64,000 bases of DNA from Veillonella sp. (GTDB taxonomy: Bacteria > Bacillota_C > Negativicutes > Veillonellales > Veillonellaceae). Under the pieces are notes generated by a model. That model was not told where the DNA came from. It did no database searches and saw nothing but the letters and a program-made list of their open reading frames with translations. Below are positions 37,589-47,148 of this stretch, piece by piece. Location of the stretch: positions 1-64,000 of the forward strand of contig JAGZGB010000002.1 in NCBI GenBank assembly GCA_018367495.1, in the 5' to 3' direction. The stretch's first letter is position 1. Every line of letters starts with the position of its first letter. The position numbers and the translations under genes were made by a program.

Positions 37589-38757
37589 ATATATTATTAG
37601 TATCATCGGATAATAATAAAACTTCTGGAGCTTTTCTTAGTTTAGTTGAATTAGCTGTAAATTTAGAAACTAGATATGGTCATAAAGTATTTGTAATTTT
37701 ACCAAAACCTGGTGATGGAATATTTTTACTAGAGAATCATCATATTAATTATAAGATTGTTCCAACGTTGAGCTGGATTGTTTACAAAAATGTTTCAATT
37801 AAATCCATAGTTAAATATTGTATAAAGGGGATTGGGTTACTATTAAATATTATATCAATTTTGTATTTATGCTTCTTTATTCATAAACATAAAATTGATA
37901 TAGTTCACAATAATACCATCTTTACTTATATTGGTGCGGTGGCTAGTAAAATTATGAGAAAACCGCTAGTTTGGCATATAAGGGAAGATATTGAAAATGC
38001 TTTTAAATCTAAACTATTTAATAATAGATTGGGATATAAATTAATTAATAGTAGTAATTGTATAATTTTTGTATCCAATTATATACAATCAAGGTATACG
38101 AGACATATCGATAATACAAAATATGTAGTTATATATGATGGTATTGATACTAGTTTTTATAAAGTCCGTCCTATATTAACTAATGATTTAGTAAATATTG
38201 CTGTTATAGGACATTTAAATCAAAATAAAAATCAGATTGAACTAATAGAAACTTTACACACTTTAATTAGTAAAAGAGTTACTAATTTTCATCTTTATAT
38301 TATTGGAGATGGTGAATTGAGGTCAGAATTAGAGGAATATGTTAAAAATCATAATATGGATTCATATGTATCTTTTTATGGTAGAAGATCTGATTTATAT
38401 GCAATTTTAGATACTATTGATATCGTAGTTTCTTGTTCTAAATCGGAAGCGTTCGGGAGAACCTTGATTGAAGCAATGCTTCATGGATGTTTAGTTATTA
38501 GCTCAGTTAGTGAGAATAATGCGTCTGATGAAATAATTGAATCTGGTGTAAATGGTTTATTATATCCTTTGGGGGATATGCGTAAGTTAGAATATTTATT
38601 AGAATCTATTTTATATAATCCACAGAATCAGAAATATACTGCATATGCTAAAAAAGGACAGAATAGTGCATTTAGTAGGTTTACCATGAATAAGACTGTA
38701 GAAAATATTCAATTAGTTTATAGTCGATTAATAAGGGATATTTATAAATATGAGTGA
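37585..38757 (+). CDS. Family 4 (GT-B) glycosyltransferase
   Basis: 390 residues. An N-terminal acceptor-domain start ILLVSSDNNKTSGAFLSLVELA is followed by a hydrophobic stretch near residues 75-100 (membrane association), and a C-terminal GT4 domain with IGHLNQNKNQIELIETL and the EX7E motif in KSEAFGRTLIEAMLHGCLVI. It overlaps both flanking genes by 4 and 8 bp, so translation is coupled. Sugar specificity is unknown. Confidence 0.87.
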   Translation: MNILLVSSDNNKTSGAFLSLVELAVNLETRYGHKVFVILPKPGDGIFLLENHHINYKIVPTLSWIVYKNVSIKSIVKYCIKGIGLLLNIISILYLCFFIHKHKIDIVHNNTIFTYIGAVASKIMRKPLVWHIREDIENAFKSKLFNNRLGYKLINSSNCIIFVSNYIQSRYTRHIDNTKYVVIYDGIDTSFYKVRPILTNDLVNIAVIGHLNQNKNQIELIETLHTLISKRVTNFHLYIIGDGELRSELEEYVKNHNMDSYVSFYGRRSDLYAILDTIDIVVSCSKSEAFGRTLIEAMLHGCLVISSVSENNASDEIIESGVNGLLYPLGDMRKLEYLLESILYNPQNQKYTAYAKKGQNSAFSRFTMNKTVENIQLVYSRLIRDIYKYE

Positions 38758-39721
38758 GAAAATTTTATCCATTTCTATAGCAGCATACAATGTTGAAAGT
38801 GTTATAAAGAAATGTCTAGATACGTTTTGTAAATGTAAATACATTGATAAATTAGATATTATTGTAGTCAATGATGGATCAACTGATAAAACTGTTGATT
38901 TAGTTACATCTTATGTAGAGAAGTTTCCAAATATAGTTACACTTATTGATAAAGAAAATAGTGGGCATGGATCTACTATTAATTCGTCTTTAAAGATTGC
39001 AAGAGGTAAGTATTATAAAGTTCTTGATGGTGATGACTGGGTAAATCCAGATGCATTAGATCAATTAATCACATATCTAGAAAATTCTGATATTGATTTA
39101 GTTATTAATCCATATAATGAAGTTTATAACGATCGAATAAACCTTATAAATGTAAGTCGCAATTTAAAATCTAACACTTTGTATACTATAAATGATTTAA
39201 GTGAGTTTGATTATATACCTATGCATTCTATAAGTGTAAAGTTAGCGCAATATAAAAAGGTAAATCAATCAATTTCTGAACATAGTTTCTATGTTGATAC
39301 AGAATTTGTGTATTTTGTATTAAGTGTAGTTGATTCTGTAGTATTCTTAGATGATGTAGTATATCAATATCGTTTAGATCAACCAACCCAAAGTGTTAGT
39401 TGGGATGGTATTTATAAACATATAGAGGATTATATTTTTATATTAAAGCGTCTTTTTAGATTGTATGATGATACTTATTATACTAATAGTTATAGACAAA
39501 ATTTACTTTTTAGATTATTGAGTAGTCGTTATAAATTATTATTTTATTGGTACTCTAATTTTACTAATACAGATAAAGATTATTTGTTAATAGATATAGA
39601 TAAAGATTTAAAAAAGAGGTATCCACGATTATTAAAATCAATTAATTTGGGTATATATGGGATACTTAGAATTAATTATCGATTCGGATTATTATTTATA
39701 CGTTTATTAAGACGTTTATAG
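38750..39721 (+). CDS. Family 2 glycosyltransferase
   Basis: 323 residues: SISIAAYNVESVIKKCLDTF, DIIVVNDGSTDKTVDLV and the DxD-type VLDGDDWVNPDAL. The C-terminus is basic and hydrophobic, as in membrane-associated glycan polymer transferases. Fourth transferase of the cluster, it probably completes a repeat unit of about four or five sugars. Preceded by a purine-poor region; the start overlaps the previous gene. Confidence 0.86.
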   Translation: MSEKILSISIAAYNVESVIKKCLDTFCKCKYIDKLDIIVVNDGSTDKTVDLVTSYVEKFPNIVTLIDKENSGHGSTINSSLKIARGKYYKVLDGDDWVNPDALDQLITYLENSDIDLVINPYNEVYNDRINLINVSRNLKSNTLYTINDLSEFDYIPMHSISVKLAQYKKVNQSISEHSFYVDTEFVYFVLSVVDSVVFLDDVVYQYRLDQPTQSVSWDGIYKHIEDYIFILKRLFRLYDDTYYTNSYRQNLLFRLLSSRYKLLFYWYSNFTNTDKDYLLIDIDKDLKKRYPRLLKSINLGIYGILRINYRFGLLFIRLLRRL

Positions 39722-39747
39722 ATATACTATTATAGACGGAGGATTGA

Positions 39748-41661
39748 ATGAGAGGCATAAATTGTATAAATAGTATTAGTCTAGTTAAGTTAGAACTATT
39801 TTGTTTTATGCTAGCCATTGTATTTATTCCATTTCATGTTATTCATAAGTTTATGACTGTTCCTGTTTTTGATATGGGTAGTAAATTATCTATATATCCA
39901 ATCATATTGGGAATGGTATGTTATTTTTACCAGGCATTTAAACAACGGACAACATGGATTCCTAATAAATATGTATATTTTGTTATTTTTTTATTTATTG
40001 TACAATTTTTATCTACCATTATTGGGCTTTTTGTATTCCCTTATTGGAATAGTATTAATATTGATCAGTTTGAAAAGTTAGCAAAACTTGTATCATTAAT
40101 TCCTAATAGTGATAGTATTTTAAATAAGGATAGTAATATTATAGGAATAATTTGGCTTTCGATTAAAATTATTATCAAATTAATTTTTAATTTTTTGACT
40201 ACTTATGGCTGTTCGTTATGGATTATCTCTTTATATATACGATGTAAAGAGAATGTTTTTAAATATTTTTATAAAGGTATTATTGGTGGTGCTTTATTAT
40301 GTAGCATATATTCCATAGTCGAATATATACATCTATTTGGTGGTATATGGGCATCAATTATATTAACTAAAATAAATCCGTTGCTTTATGATGTTGCATC
40401 ATCCCATAATTGGTGGCCACCTTTATTTTACGGAAATAGAGTACGCTCACTATTTGCGGAACCAGCGTATTTATCTACCTATTTATCAATTGCTATACCA
40501 GTTTCTATGTATTATGCAATGGTAAAAAAAACATCGAATTGGTTATGGAAAATATTACCTGTTATATTAATAATTATGATTTTAACTACTAATTCTAAAA
40601 CAGGTATTGGTATCTTATGTGCTGAATTTATTCTTACTGTTTTATTGTTGCTCTCTCAATTTAGAAATTTAATTTCTAAGACATATCTAATAAAAATCCT
40701 CAGAAATGGTATTTGGATTTTATTTGCCGTTATTATTGGATTAGGTTGCAATTCTACTTTAAGAGATCGATATAGTATAGATTATGATGTTACTAATATT
40801 CAGAATAATCATGTCATTATATTAAATGTTAAAAATGTTGGGTGGATGACATGGAATCATGTTGAAAATTACCAATTAACAGCAGCCTGGTATGATAAGC
40901 AGTGGAATAGTTTTGGACGTGTTAATACTAATATTCCTAGGACTATGAGAGAAGGTGATTCAGCAACTTTAACTATTAATCTACCTGAATTAAGTGATTA
41001 TAAGAAATATTCTAATGTAGTTATTGAGTTACAAAAGTCTGGCCCTTATGAAACGGGAGAATTAGCTGGTCAAGGTGCAAATAAATTAACTTTAAAAATA
41101 GAAGATGGTCATTTAGTTCCACTGAAAGATTTAAAAAATGAAGTAGTTGATATGTCTGCTATAGCATCTACAAGTAATGGTAGTAATCAACAAAGATTTG
41201 GGATGATGCGTGTAGACTATAATATTGGTAAAGAATATCCTATATTGGGTGTTGGCGGAAATGATTTAAAACAGGCATATATTATGCCTAATATTCCAGA
41301 CAGTTTAACACATAATGCTGAAGTAAAATTATGGATACAATCTCAAAATGAGAATGGAATTTTTAAATCTAGTTTTCCTGTAATTAGTGAATATTCACAT
41401 CAATTTGCTGTTTATGGATTAATTGGATTAATAGGATTTTTAATCCCTTCTTGTTATATAATTTTGGTACTTTTGAGATTACATAAGAAGTGGCTAAATA
41501 TAGACCAAGAGGTATTTTGGAAGGTATTTTTCTTGGCTGTAGGATATTTTGGTTTAATGGTATCTTTTATAGCTGGTACAACAATGCAATTGTATTTATA
41601 TTGGATTATGTTAGGTACAATGATTAGCTTAATACTATATATAAAAAATGAAACATTATAA
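39748..41661 (+). CDS. Wzy-like polymerase with a large extracytoplasmic insert
   Basis: 637 residues with about 11 membrane helices in two sets. The first set includes a loop with RSLFAEPAYLSTYLSIAIP and TTNSKTGIG, the O-antigen polymerase/ligase style. Between residues about 345 and 480 is a soluble beta-rich segment: NNHVIILNVKNVGWMTWN, then TAAWYDKQWNSF and GDSATLTINLPELS, resembling an immunoglobulin-like domain. Helices resume and include HQFAVYGLIGLIGFLIP. It is the most likely repeat-unit polymerase of the cluster, but sequence alone cannot separate polymerase from ligase. Confidence 0.7.
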   Translation: MRGINCINSISLVKLELFCFMLAIVFIPFHVIHKFMTVPVFDMGSKLSIYPIILGMVCYFYQAFKQRTTWIPNKYVYFVIFLFIVQFLSTIIGLFVFPYWNSINIDQFEKLAKLVSLIPNSDSILNKDSNIIGIIWLSIKIIIKLIFNFLTTYGCSLWIISLYIRCKENVFKYFYKGIIGGALLCSIYSIVEYIHLFGGIWASIILTKINPLLYDVASSHNWWPPLFYGNRVRSLFAEPAYLSTYLSIAIPVSMYYAMVKKTSNWLWKILPVILIIMILTTNSKTGIGILCAEFILTVLLLLSQFRNLISKTYLIKILRNGIWILFAVIIGLGCNSTLRDRYSIDYDVTNIQNNHVIILNVKNVGWMTWNHVENYQLTAAWYDKQWNSFGRVNTNIPRTMREGDSATLTINLPELSDYKKYSNVVIELQKSGPYETGELAGQGANKLTLKIEDGHLVPLKDLKNEVVDMSAIASTSNGSNQQRFGMMRVDYNIGKEYPILGVGGNDLKQAYIMPNIPDSLTHNAEVKLWIQSQNENGIFKSSFPVISEYSHQFAVYGLIGLIGFLIPSCYIILVLLRLHKKWLNIDQEVFWKVFFLAVGYFGLMVSFIAGTTMQLYLYWIMLGTMISLILYIKNETL

Positions 41662-41690
41662 TTGTTAGTCTATTTTTATTAAAATGACAG

Positions 41691-41730
41691 TAATTGCCAA
41701 CTATCTTTTATCAATGATAGTTGGTAATTA
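41691..41730 (+). terminator. Perfect hairpin between the polymerase-like and flippase genes
   Basis: TAATTGCCAACTATC pairs perfectly with GATAGTTGGTAATTA around a 10-base loop. The T-tract is only TTTT, so partial termination or RNA stabilisation is possible. Confidence 0.6.
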
Positions 41731-41746
41731 TTTTAGGTAAAGGTCT

Positions 41747-42997
41747 ATGGCTTTTAATCAATCGAAATTAGTAGAAAATATTTTTTCTATGGTGTCATTA
41801 CGTGCTTTAGAATACGTATTGTCTTTTATATTAGTACCCTATTTGTTAATTGTATTAGGTCCAGAAAAAATGGGTGCTATTGTTTTTTCTCAGAGTGTAA
41901 TGGTTTATCTTGTGCTTATTTCTAGTTATGGATTTAATTTAACGGCACCAAGAGCATTAGCTCGTTCAGATAGTAGTAATTATGCACATATATTTTCATT
42001 ATATATGTATGGATCCATTGCTTTAGGAGTAGTATCTACAATTATATTGGTGCTTGGGGGCATATTATATCAATATTTGGGATATAATTTAGATTTACCT
42101 TTGTATATAGCAACATACACTGCTGTTATAGGAAATATAATTTTTCCTATATGGTTTTTCCAAGGTATTCAAGAAATGAGATATATAACAATTCTTAACT
42201 TAGTAGGTCGATTTATATGTCTCTTTGGTATTTTTATATTAGTAAAAGGCCCTAATGATTATATTTTGGCTGCATTATTTCAGTCTTGTACACCATGTAT
42301 AGCGGGTATTATCTCACTAATTATTTTAACAAGGCGCTTTAAATCTTTATGGACTGTGCCATCGTTTAATAGTCTTGTGAAAATTTATAAAGAAGGTTGG
42401 CTTATATTTTTATCAACAATTACAATTAATCTTTATACTACAACCTCGATTATAATTTTAGGATCTTTAACTAATAATACTGTGGTTGGATATTATAGTG
42501 CAGCAGATAAATTACTAGGTTGTATACGTAGAATGGTAAGTGCAGTTAATGATGCCGTATATCCACATGTAAATATATTATTAAAGAAATCATATGTAGA
42601 AGGAATACTGTTCTTAAAAAAACAATTATATGTATATATATTATTTGGATTTTGCGGAGGTTTAATTTTATTGTTGTGGGGAGATAAAATTTTACTTCCT
42701 TTATTAGGGGAATCTTATTATGATTCAATTGTATTATTTAAAATTATGTCTTTTATTCCTATGATTGTTGCTATGAGTAATGTTTTAGGATATGAGACAA
42801 TGCTCTCATTACATATGGAATCCACATATAGCAAAATTTTAATATCAGCAGCTATTGTGAGTTTAATTATTATCTGGCCATTAACTTATTATTATGGTGG
42901 TATTGGTACAGCGATAACTACGGTTATTACTGAATTATTTGTTACTTTCTATATGGGGTATGTAATATATCGTAAAAATATTTATAGTATTAAATAG
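41747..42997 (+). CDS. Wzx-type oligosaccharide flippase
   Basis: Moves the undecaprenyl-linked repeat unit across the inner membrane. The 416-residue protein has about 12 membrane helices and begins with a polysaccharide-transport style signature, LVENIFSMVSLRALEYVLSF, then ILVPYLLIVLGPEKMGAIVFSQ and IFPIWFFQGIQEMRYITILN, typical of the PST/Wzx family. Together with the initiating transferase and polymerase it completes a Wzx/Wzy pathway. Confidence 0.88.
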   Translation: MAFNQSKLVENIFSMVSLRALEYVLSFILVPYLLIVLGPEKMGAIVFSQSVMVYLVLISSYGFNLTAPRALARSDSSNYAHIFSLYMYGSIALGVVSTIILVLGGILYQYLGYNLDLPLYIATYTAVIGNIIFPIWFFQGIQEMRYITILNLVGRFICLFGIFILVKGPNDYILAALFQSCTPCIAGIISLIILTRRFKSLWTVPSFNSLVKIYKEGWLIFLSTITINLYTTTSIIILGSLTNNTVVGYYSAADKLLGCIRRMVSAVNDAVYPHVNILLKKSYVEGILFLKKQLYVYILFGFCGGLILLLWGDKILLPLLGESYYDSIVLFKIMSFIPMIVAMSNVLGYETMLSLHMESTYSKILISAAIVSLIIIWPLTYYYGGIGTAITTVITELFVTFYMGYVIYRKNIYSIK

Positions 42998-43024
42998 AAT
43001 GTATTGTAAATGAGGAGATAGTTA

Positions 43025-44116
43025 ATGGGGAGTCAAAGTAATATATCAAGAAGAAATGCTCGTATTGGATCTCTTATGGGATTAAAAGTAATAGCTATTC
43101 TGCTATTATTTTGGTGGCATAGTGATATTCCTAATCCAGTGATTGATTTAGGTGCTAGAACATGTGAGTTTTTCTTTGTAGTATCAGGATTTTTAGTAGC
43201 CTATAATTATTCTTCACCATCAGCATCACTGCCAAGTACATGGAATGAATCTTGTATATATGTAAAGTCAAAATTATGTGGTATGTGGCCCCTTCATTTT
43301 GTTGCTTTTCTTATCTGTTTATTTTTAATGCCTTCATCAGAAATTATTTCGCTTAAAACTCTTTTACAAGCGGTGATGAATTTATTTTTACTGCAGTCGT
43401 GGAGCTTAGATAGTCAAACTTTCTTTGCTTTTAATGGAACTAGTTGGTTTTTATCCTCAATTTTATTTTGCTATTTTATTTCTCCTTTTTTACTAATGAC
43501 TATTAGTAGTAAGAAGTGAGCAATTATCAGCTTATGTGTTGCTGTTTTTATAAGATTATTAATAGAAAAACAGCAAATTATGTTTGGTACAGATTTAACT
43601 TCGTGGAATTTACATGTGTCTCCAGTAGTACGTAGTTTAGAATTTTATATTGGAATATCATTGTTTCCCTTAAGCACTTGGATTAAATCATCATTTATAA
43701 AAAATACTAAATATAGTCGATCAATAAGTTCTGTCTTAGAATTATTAACTTTGGTAATAGTTATAGCACTTGTTATTATTAAAAATGGAGCTTGGATGAG
43801 AGGTGATTATGTACTATTGTTTGGCTTACTTATCGTTGTTTATTCTTGGGATTATGGGATTTTCTCTACATTTTTAAGTACATTTATTTTTAGAAAAATA
43901 GGTAGTATAGAATTTGAGTTTTTTATACTGCACCAAGTAATAATTAGAATAATTAATTTAGACTTTGTCTTATTAAATCTACATTGGGCGTATCGTAGTA
44001 TTATAGCATTTATAATACTATTGATTTGCTGTTGGATATGGAAATATTATTTTAAATCACCTACTACAAAATGGATGGAATATATTTTTAGAAGATTAAA
44101 ACAAGTATGTTTGTAG
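43025..44116 (+). pseudogene. Acyltransferase-3 family gene interrupted by an in-frame TGA
   Basis: One continuous frame of 363 codons is interrupted only by TGA at 43517-43519 (after SSKK; AIISLCVAVF continues on the other side). The first half has the OafA-like N-terminus: LMGLKVIAILLLFWWHSDIP and EFFFVVSGFLVAYNY, with the conserved catalytic-type His region in WWHS. The second half holds more membrane helices. TGG (Trp) to TGA is the simplest cause. A downstream ATG at 43580 could start a fragment without the catalytic half. It would normally acetylate a glycan. Confidence 0.85.
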
Positions 44117-44251
44117 AGTTTTATTGTAAAATGAAAAATTAATGAAAAGTTTAATTCGTATCATATAGATATTTTATAATTATCATGTATACTATCAATA
44201 TTAAATTTATGTAAGTACATTATAGGGGTTTTGTATAATTAGAGGGGTTAT

Positions 44252-44659
44252 ATGAGTACTTGTTTTATGTTAATGAATAATCCTATTGATTTAGTAATGG
44301 ATTTGGTAGTAAATCCTATAAATACGAATCATCATACTTCATTAGAAGGGGCTATTGAAAAATATAAAGTTGATTTTGATGTAGTTTCTAAGCAAACTGT
44401 TTTTACATTTAAGTTATTTGATGATGTTAAATTATATAAATTACGTATAGTTGCAGATATGGATAAGCGATTTGTGGATTTTTCAGCAACTGAACATTTC
44501 TTTAATATTATAAATATATTAGGTCTTGCAATTAATACGGCTAAGTCAAATAAACAGGCCTTAGCAATTAAAGTAGACATGCATAACTCTCATGTATATT
44601 TAACAAAACTAGGTGCTAACGGTGGCGTACATATGTTTCATGGCTGGTTGGAAGAGTAA
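44252..44659 (+). CDS. Uncharacterised 135-residue protein
   Basis: Not recognised. It has no signal peptide or membrane helix, a mixed alpha/beta composition, and three Val/Lys/Asp-rich stretches, for example DVVSKQTVFTFKLFDDVK and LRIVADMDKRFVDFSATEHF. A ribosome site GAGGGG precedes the ATG. It has its own terminator and an upstream gap of 135 bp, so it is transcribed separately from the flippase and acyltransferase genes. Its AT-rich composition matches the neighbours. Confidence 0.6.
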   Translation: MSTCFMLMNNPIDLVMDLVVNPINTNHHTSLEGAIEKYKVDFDVVSKQTVFTFKLFDDVKLYKLRIVADMDKRFVDFSATEHFFNIINILGLAINTAKSNKQALAIKVDMHNSHVYLTKLGANGGVHMFHGWLEE

Positions 44660-44682
44660 CTGTTAGTTTATATCAAATATTT

Positions 44683-44729
44683 AAATAACCATATAGAACT
44701 ACACCCTCTAGTTCTATATGGTTATTTTT
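44683..44729 (+). terminator. Strong terminator after the 135-residue gene
   Basis: ATAACCATATAGAACTA pairs with TAGTTCTATATGGTTAT (17 bp) and a T-run follows. Confidence 0.9.
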
Positions 44730-44817
44730 CTAATAATATTAAGTAATGGTGCTTTAATATACTAGGAAATATTTATAGTTTTAAATCTTTATTGTTGGTT
44801 TATCTAGGAGTTCATTA

Positions 44818-45846
44818 ATGAAAAATGCATATGTGGAATTGTGTAGATTTTTGGGGGCAATAATAATTTTATGTCATCATACATATATTTTTGGAGATAG
44901 AGTTTATTTTGTTACCGGTTGGTTATTTGTTGAATTTTATTTTATGCTAACAGGTTATTTTACTGCTATGCATTTTTTTAAGAAGTCATATCTTGGAAAA
45001 AGTTTATGTAAAGATGCATTTAAGTATATGCTTGATAAAATTTACCGTATTTTGCCTTATGCTTGGACTGGTATAGGGTTATTATTCATATATTATAACG
45101 TAAATGGTAATGAAAAACATATTAGGGAAACACTTATATCTTTACCTACTAATTTAATTTTATTAATTGGATCCCCTTTAAATAAAGGATTAATGGACTT
45201 TAATCCACCACTTTGGTTTATTGGTCAAATCATAGTTTTCTTACCAATCATAATATGTGTTATGGTAAAATACTCTAATGTATATAAGTATTTATTATCT
45301 TGGTTGCTCCCATTTGGCCTATATCTATTTAATATAGAAACTATTGGTTTTGCCATTCATTGGAATACAAATATTAATTTATATGCACGTGGTTTAGCTG
45401 CGATTGTTCTAGGAACAACAATATATTTTGTGGTATCTTATATTGAATCGAATTACAATCAATTAATAAAACGTTTACAAACAGCTATTAACATTGGGTT
45501 TTATCTATTATTTACATCTTATATAATTATGTTTTGTAGAAGTAAGACAGATAATTTGGAAGTAGCGATACCATTAATTATTGGGACATTTGTTCTATTG
45601 TGCATAACCCTTCTTACAACCTTTGATAATTACAAACATCCTAGGTTGTATAAAATATTTTCCTATACTGGTAAATTATCACTACCTATTTATTGTTTAC
45701 ATATGCCCATTTTATATTGGATTCAATTTTTTATACCTAATGCAATATATTCAGTCAAATTGTTATTAGCTATAGTAATAACTTCTTTGGGATCAGCTTT
45801 ATTATTATCTTTAGTAAATCAAATTAAATTTATAAAAAAGAATTAG
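44818..45846 (+). CDS. Acyltransferase-3 family membrane protein
   Basis: 342 residues with about 10 membrane helices, in the OafA/WecH family that O-acetylates surface glycans. The N-terminus MKNAYVELCRFLGAIIILCH continues with HTYIFG, carrying the conserved His pair, then FVEFYFMLTGYFTAMHF. It is intact, unlike the related gene at 43025. It is likely to decorate the polysaccharide made by this cluster or LPS. A strong terminator follows. Confidence 0.85.
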   Translation: MKNAYVELCRFLGAIIILCHHTYIFGDRVYFVTGWLFVEFYFMLTGYFTAMHFFKKSYLGKSLCKDAFKYMLDKIYRILPYAWTGIGLLFIYYNVNGNEKHIRETLISLPTNLILLIGSPLNKGLMDFNPPLWFIGQIIVFLPIIICVMVKYSNVYKYLLSWLLPFGLYLFNIETIGFAIHWNTNINLYARGLAAIVLGTTIYFVVSYIESNYNQLIKRLQTAINIGFYLLFTSYIIMFCRSKTDNLEVAIPLIIGTFVLLCITLLTTFDNYKHPRLYKIFSYTGKLSLPIYCLHMPILYWIQFFIPNAIYSVKLLLAIVITSLGSALLLSLVNQIKFIKKN

Positions 45847-45859
45847 TTTTTAATAATAT

Positions 45860-45897
45860 AGTCCCCTTTACTGGATAATCAGTAAAGGGGACTTTTT
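45860..45897 (+). terminator. Terminator palindrome, related to that at 51973-52018
   Basis: AGTCCCCTTTACTG pairs perfectly with CAGTAAAGGGGACT around GATAAT, followed by five T. The core is nearly identical to a palindrome found 6 kb away inside another terminator. Confidence 0.9.
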
Positions 45898-46237
45898 ATG
45901 AGATATAGCTGTAAATCTAAGAGTAATAATCCCTAAGAGCGTAGTTCTCAGATAAAGAATAAGTTTTCAACAATTTGACTAAAGGCTTTGTATAAACAAA
46001 ATTTAAGATATAATAGTTTTATTAAACATTCTAAGCCTATTCAATAATTGCTAATTATGTCAATTATTATAATAATAAAAGCATTAGGGTAAAATAGATA
46101 CTTCTTATAAGTATAGATGAATATGTATCTATTTTAGTTAATAAATAATATAATGTTTAGAAAAAAAGGATATATATCAGTGATTGATTTTTATAGAGTA
46201 ATTAAATAGATAGTTTCTTTATTGTAGTGGAGGATAT
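45898..46237. other. AT-rich intergenic stretch with two hairpins
   Basis: No coding capacity seen. AATAATTG/CAATTATT at 46043-46050 and 46061-46068 and AAAATAGATAC/GTATCTATTTT at 46091-46101 and 46125-46135 form hairpins; the second resembles a bidirectional terminator. A TATAAT at about 46012 may be part of a promoter, but no good -35 is seen at standard spacing. Confidence 0.45.
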
Positions 46238-46897
46238 ATGTTTGAGTTAAAATTTTTCTATCAGTATATATGTAAAGGTTTAATGAAAATTAAGTCCCGT
46301 TTCCAATATAATAATCAATTAGGCTATTGGGATAAACTATATGATAAATATTACGAAGAGTATAAAAGTTTAAGTATCAAAGAGTTACGACGATTACAAA
46401 GTATTAAGTCTGTTAATTATAATGTAAATTTGTCATATCCATGGACTACTATTTTTATTAGTGCTGTATTAGGGGCAGTTGTATCTAATATAATAAATAT
46501 CTTTAACTTTTTATCTTCTGATATACCCATAAATTTAGCTCAATCAACAGTCGATAAAATAGCTTGTGGAGTTATAATAGCAGTCATATTAATTCCATTA
46601 GGTGGATATATTTGCTTATATGTAAAAGAAATATATTTTTTCAAAAGAAATATATTGTATATGCTATTTATAGCTATTATTCTATTGGGACAATTTGCTA
46701 ATAAAGAATCATATGAGGTATTTGTTAATAATGGTGTTGTATTATTGTTTTGTTTAGATGTATATATAGCAATAGTGACTATATTAGATATACGAAAACA
46801 GAAAATAGGAATTGAATGTTCTGTTATTAAGGATCTGATATTAGAAAAGGAAGAAGATAATAAAATTAAATATAGTAAAATACACCTTCAAAATTAG
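46238..46897 (+). CDS. Uncharacterised membrane protein, 219 residues
   Basis: Not recognised. A cytoplasmic basic N-terminus (about 1-60, with KYYEEYKSLSIKELRRLQ) is followed by four membrane helices between about 65 and 185 and a charged C-terminal tail. GGAGG precedes the ATG. It stands alone, ended by a terminator overlapping its stop codon. Strong AT bias suggests recent acquisition together with the neighbours. No function is proposed. Confidence 0.6.
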   Translation: MFELKFFYQYICKGLMKIKSRFQYNNQLGYWDKLYDKYYEEYKSLSIKELRRLQSIKSVNYNVNLSYPWTTIFISAVLGAVVSNIINIFNFLSSDIPINLAQSTVDKIACGVIIAVILIPLGGYICLYVKEIYFFKRNILYMLFIAIILLGQFANKESYEVFVNNGVVLLFCLDVYIAIVTILDIRKQKIGIECSVIKDLILEKEEDNKIKYSKIHLQN

Positions 46898-46924
46898 AAG
46901 AAATTTTTGAAGGTGTATTTTTTT
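46877..46924 (+). terminator. Terminator overlapping the end of the 219-residue gene
   Basis: AATACACCTTCAAAA pairs with TTTTGAAGGTGTATT and is followed by six more T. It begins inside the last codons of the gene. Confidence 0.9.
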
Positions 46925-47148
46925 ATAATTTTTATCTTTCTAAATATATTGAAATTGATTAGATTTTAATAGTTTTGAATATTCTTATGCGCAAAATCTG
47001 TCACAACATTCTCATATATATCTTGTATTTTAGGGTGTATGTGCTGATAAATAGGTGCAGTGCCTTATTATATAGCCGTTAGATGTAATAACTATCTATC
47101 TTATAGTTTGGAGAGATATTGAGGTTTGTAGAATGAGAGGTTGAGAGC

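Noticed and set aside
43517..43519. Selenocysteine or programmed readthrough at TGA
   Set aside because: No SECIS-like hairpin is evident just downstream and acyltransferases of this family do not use selenocysteine; a nonsense change is simpler.
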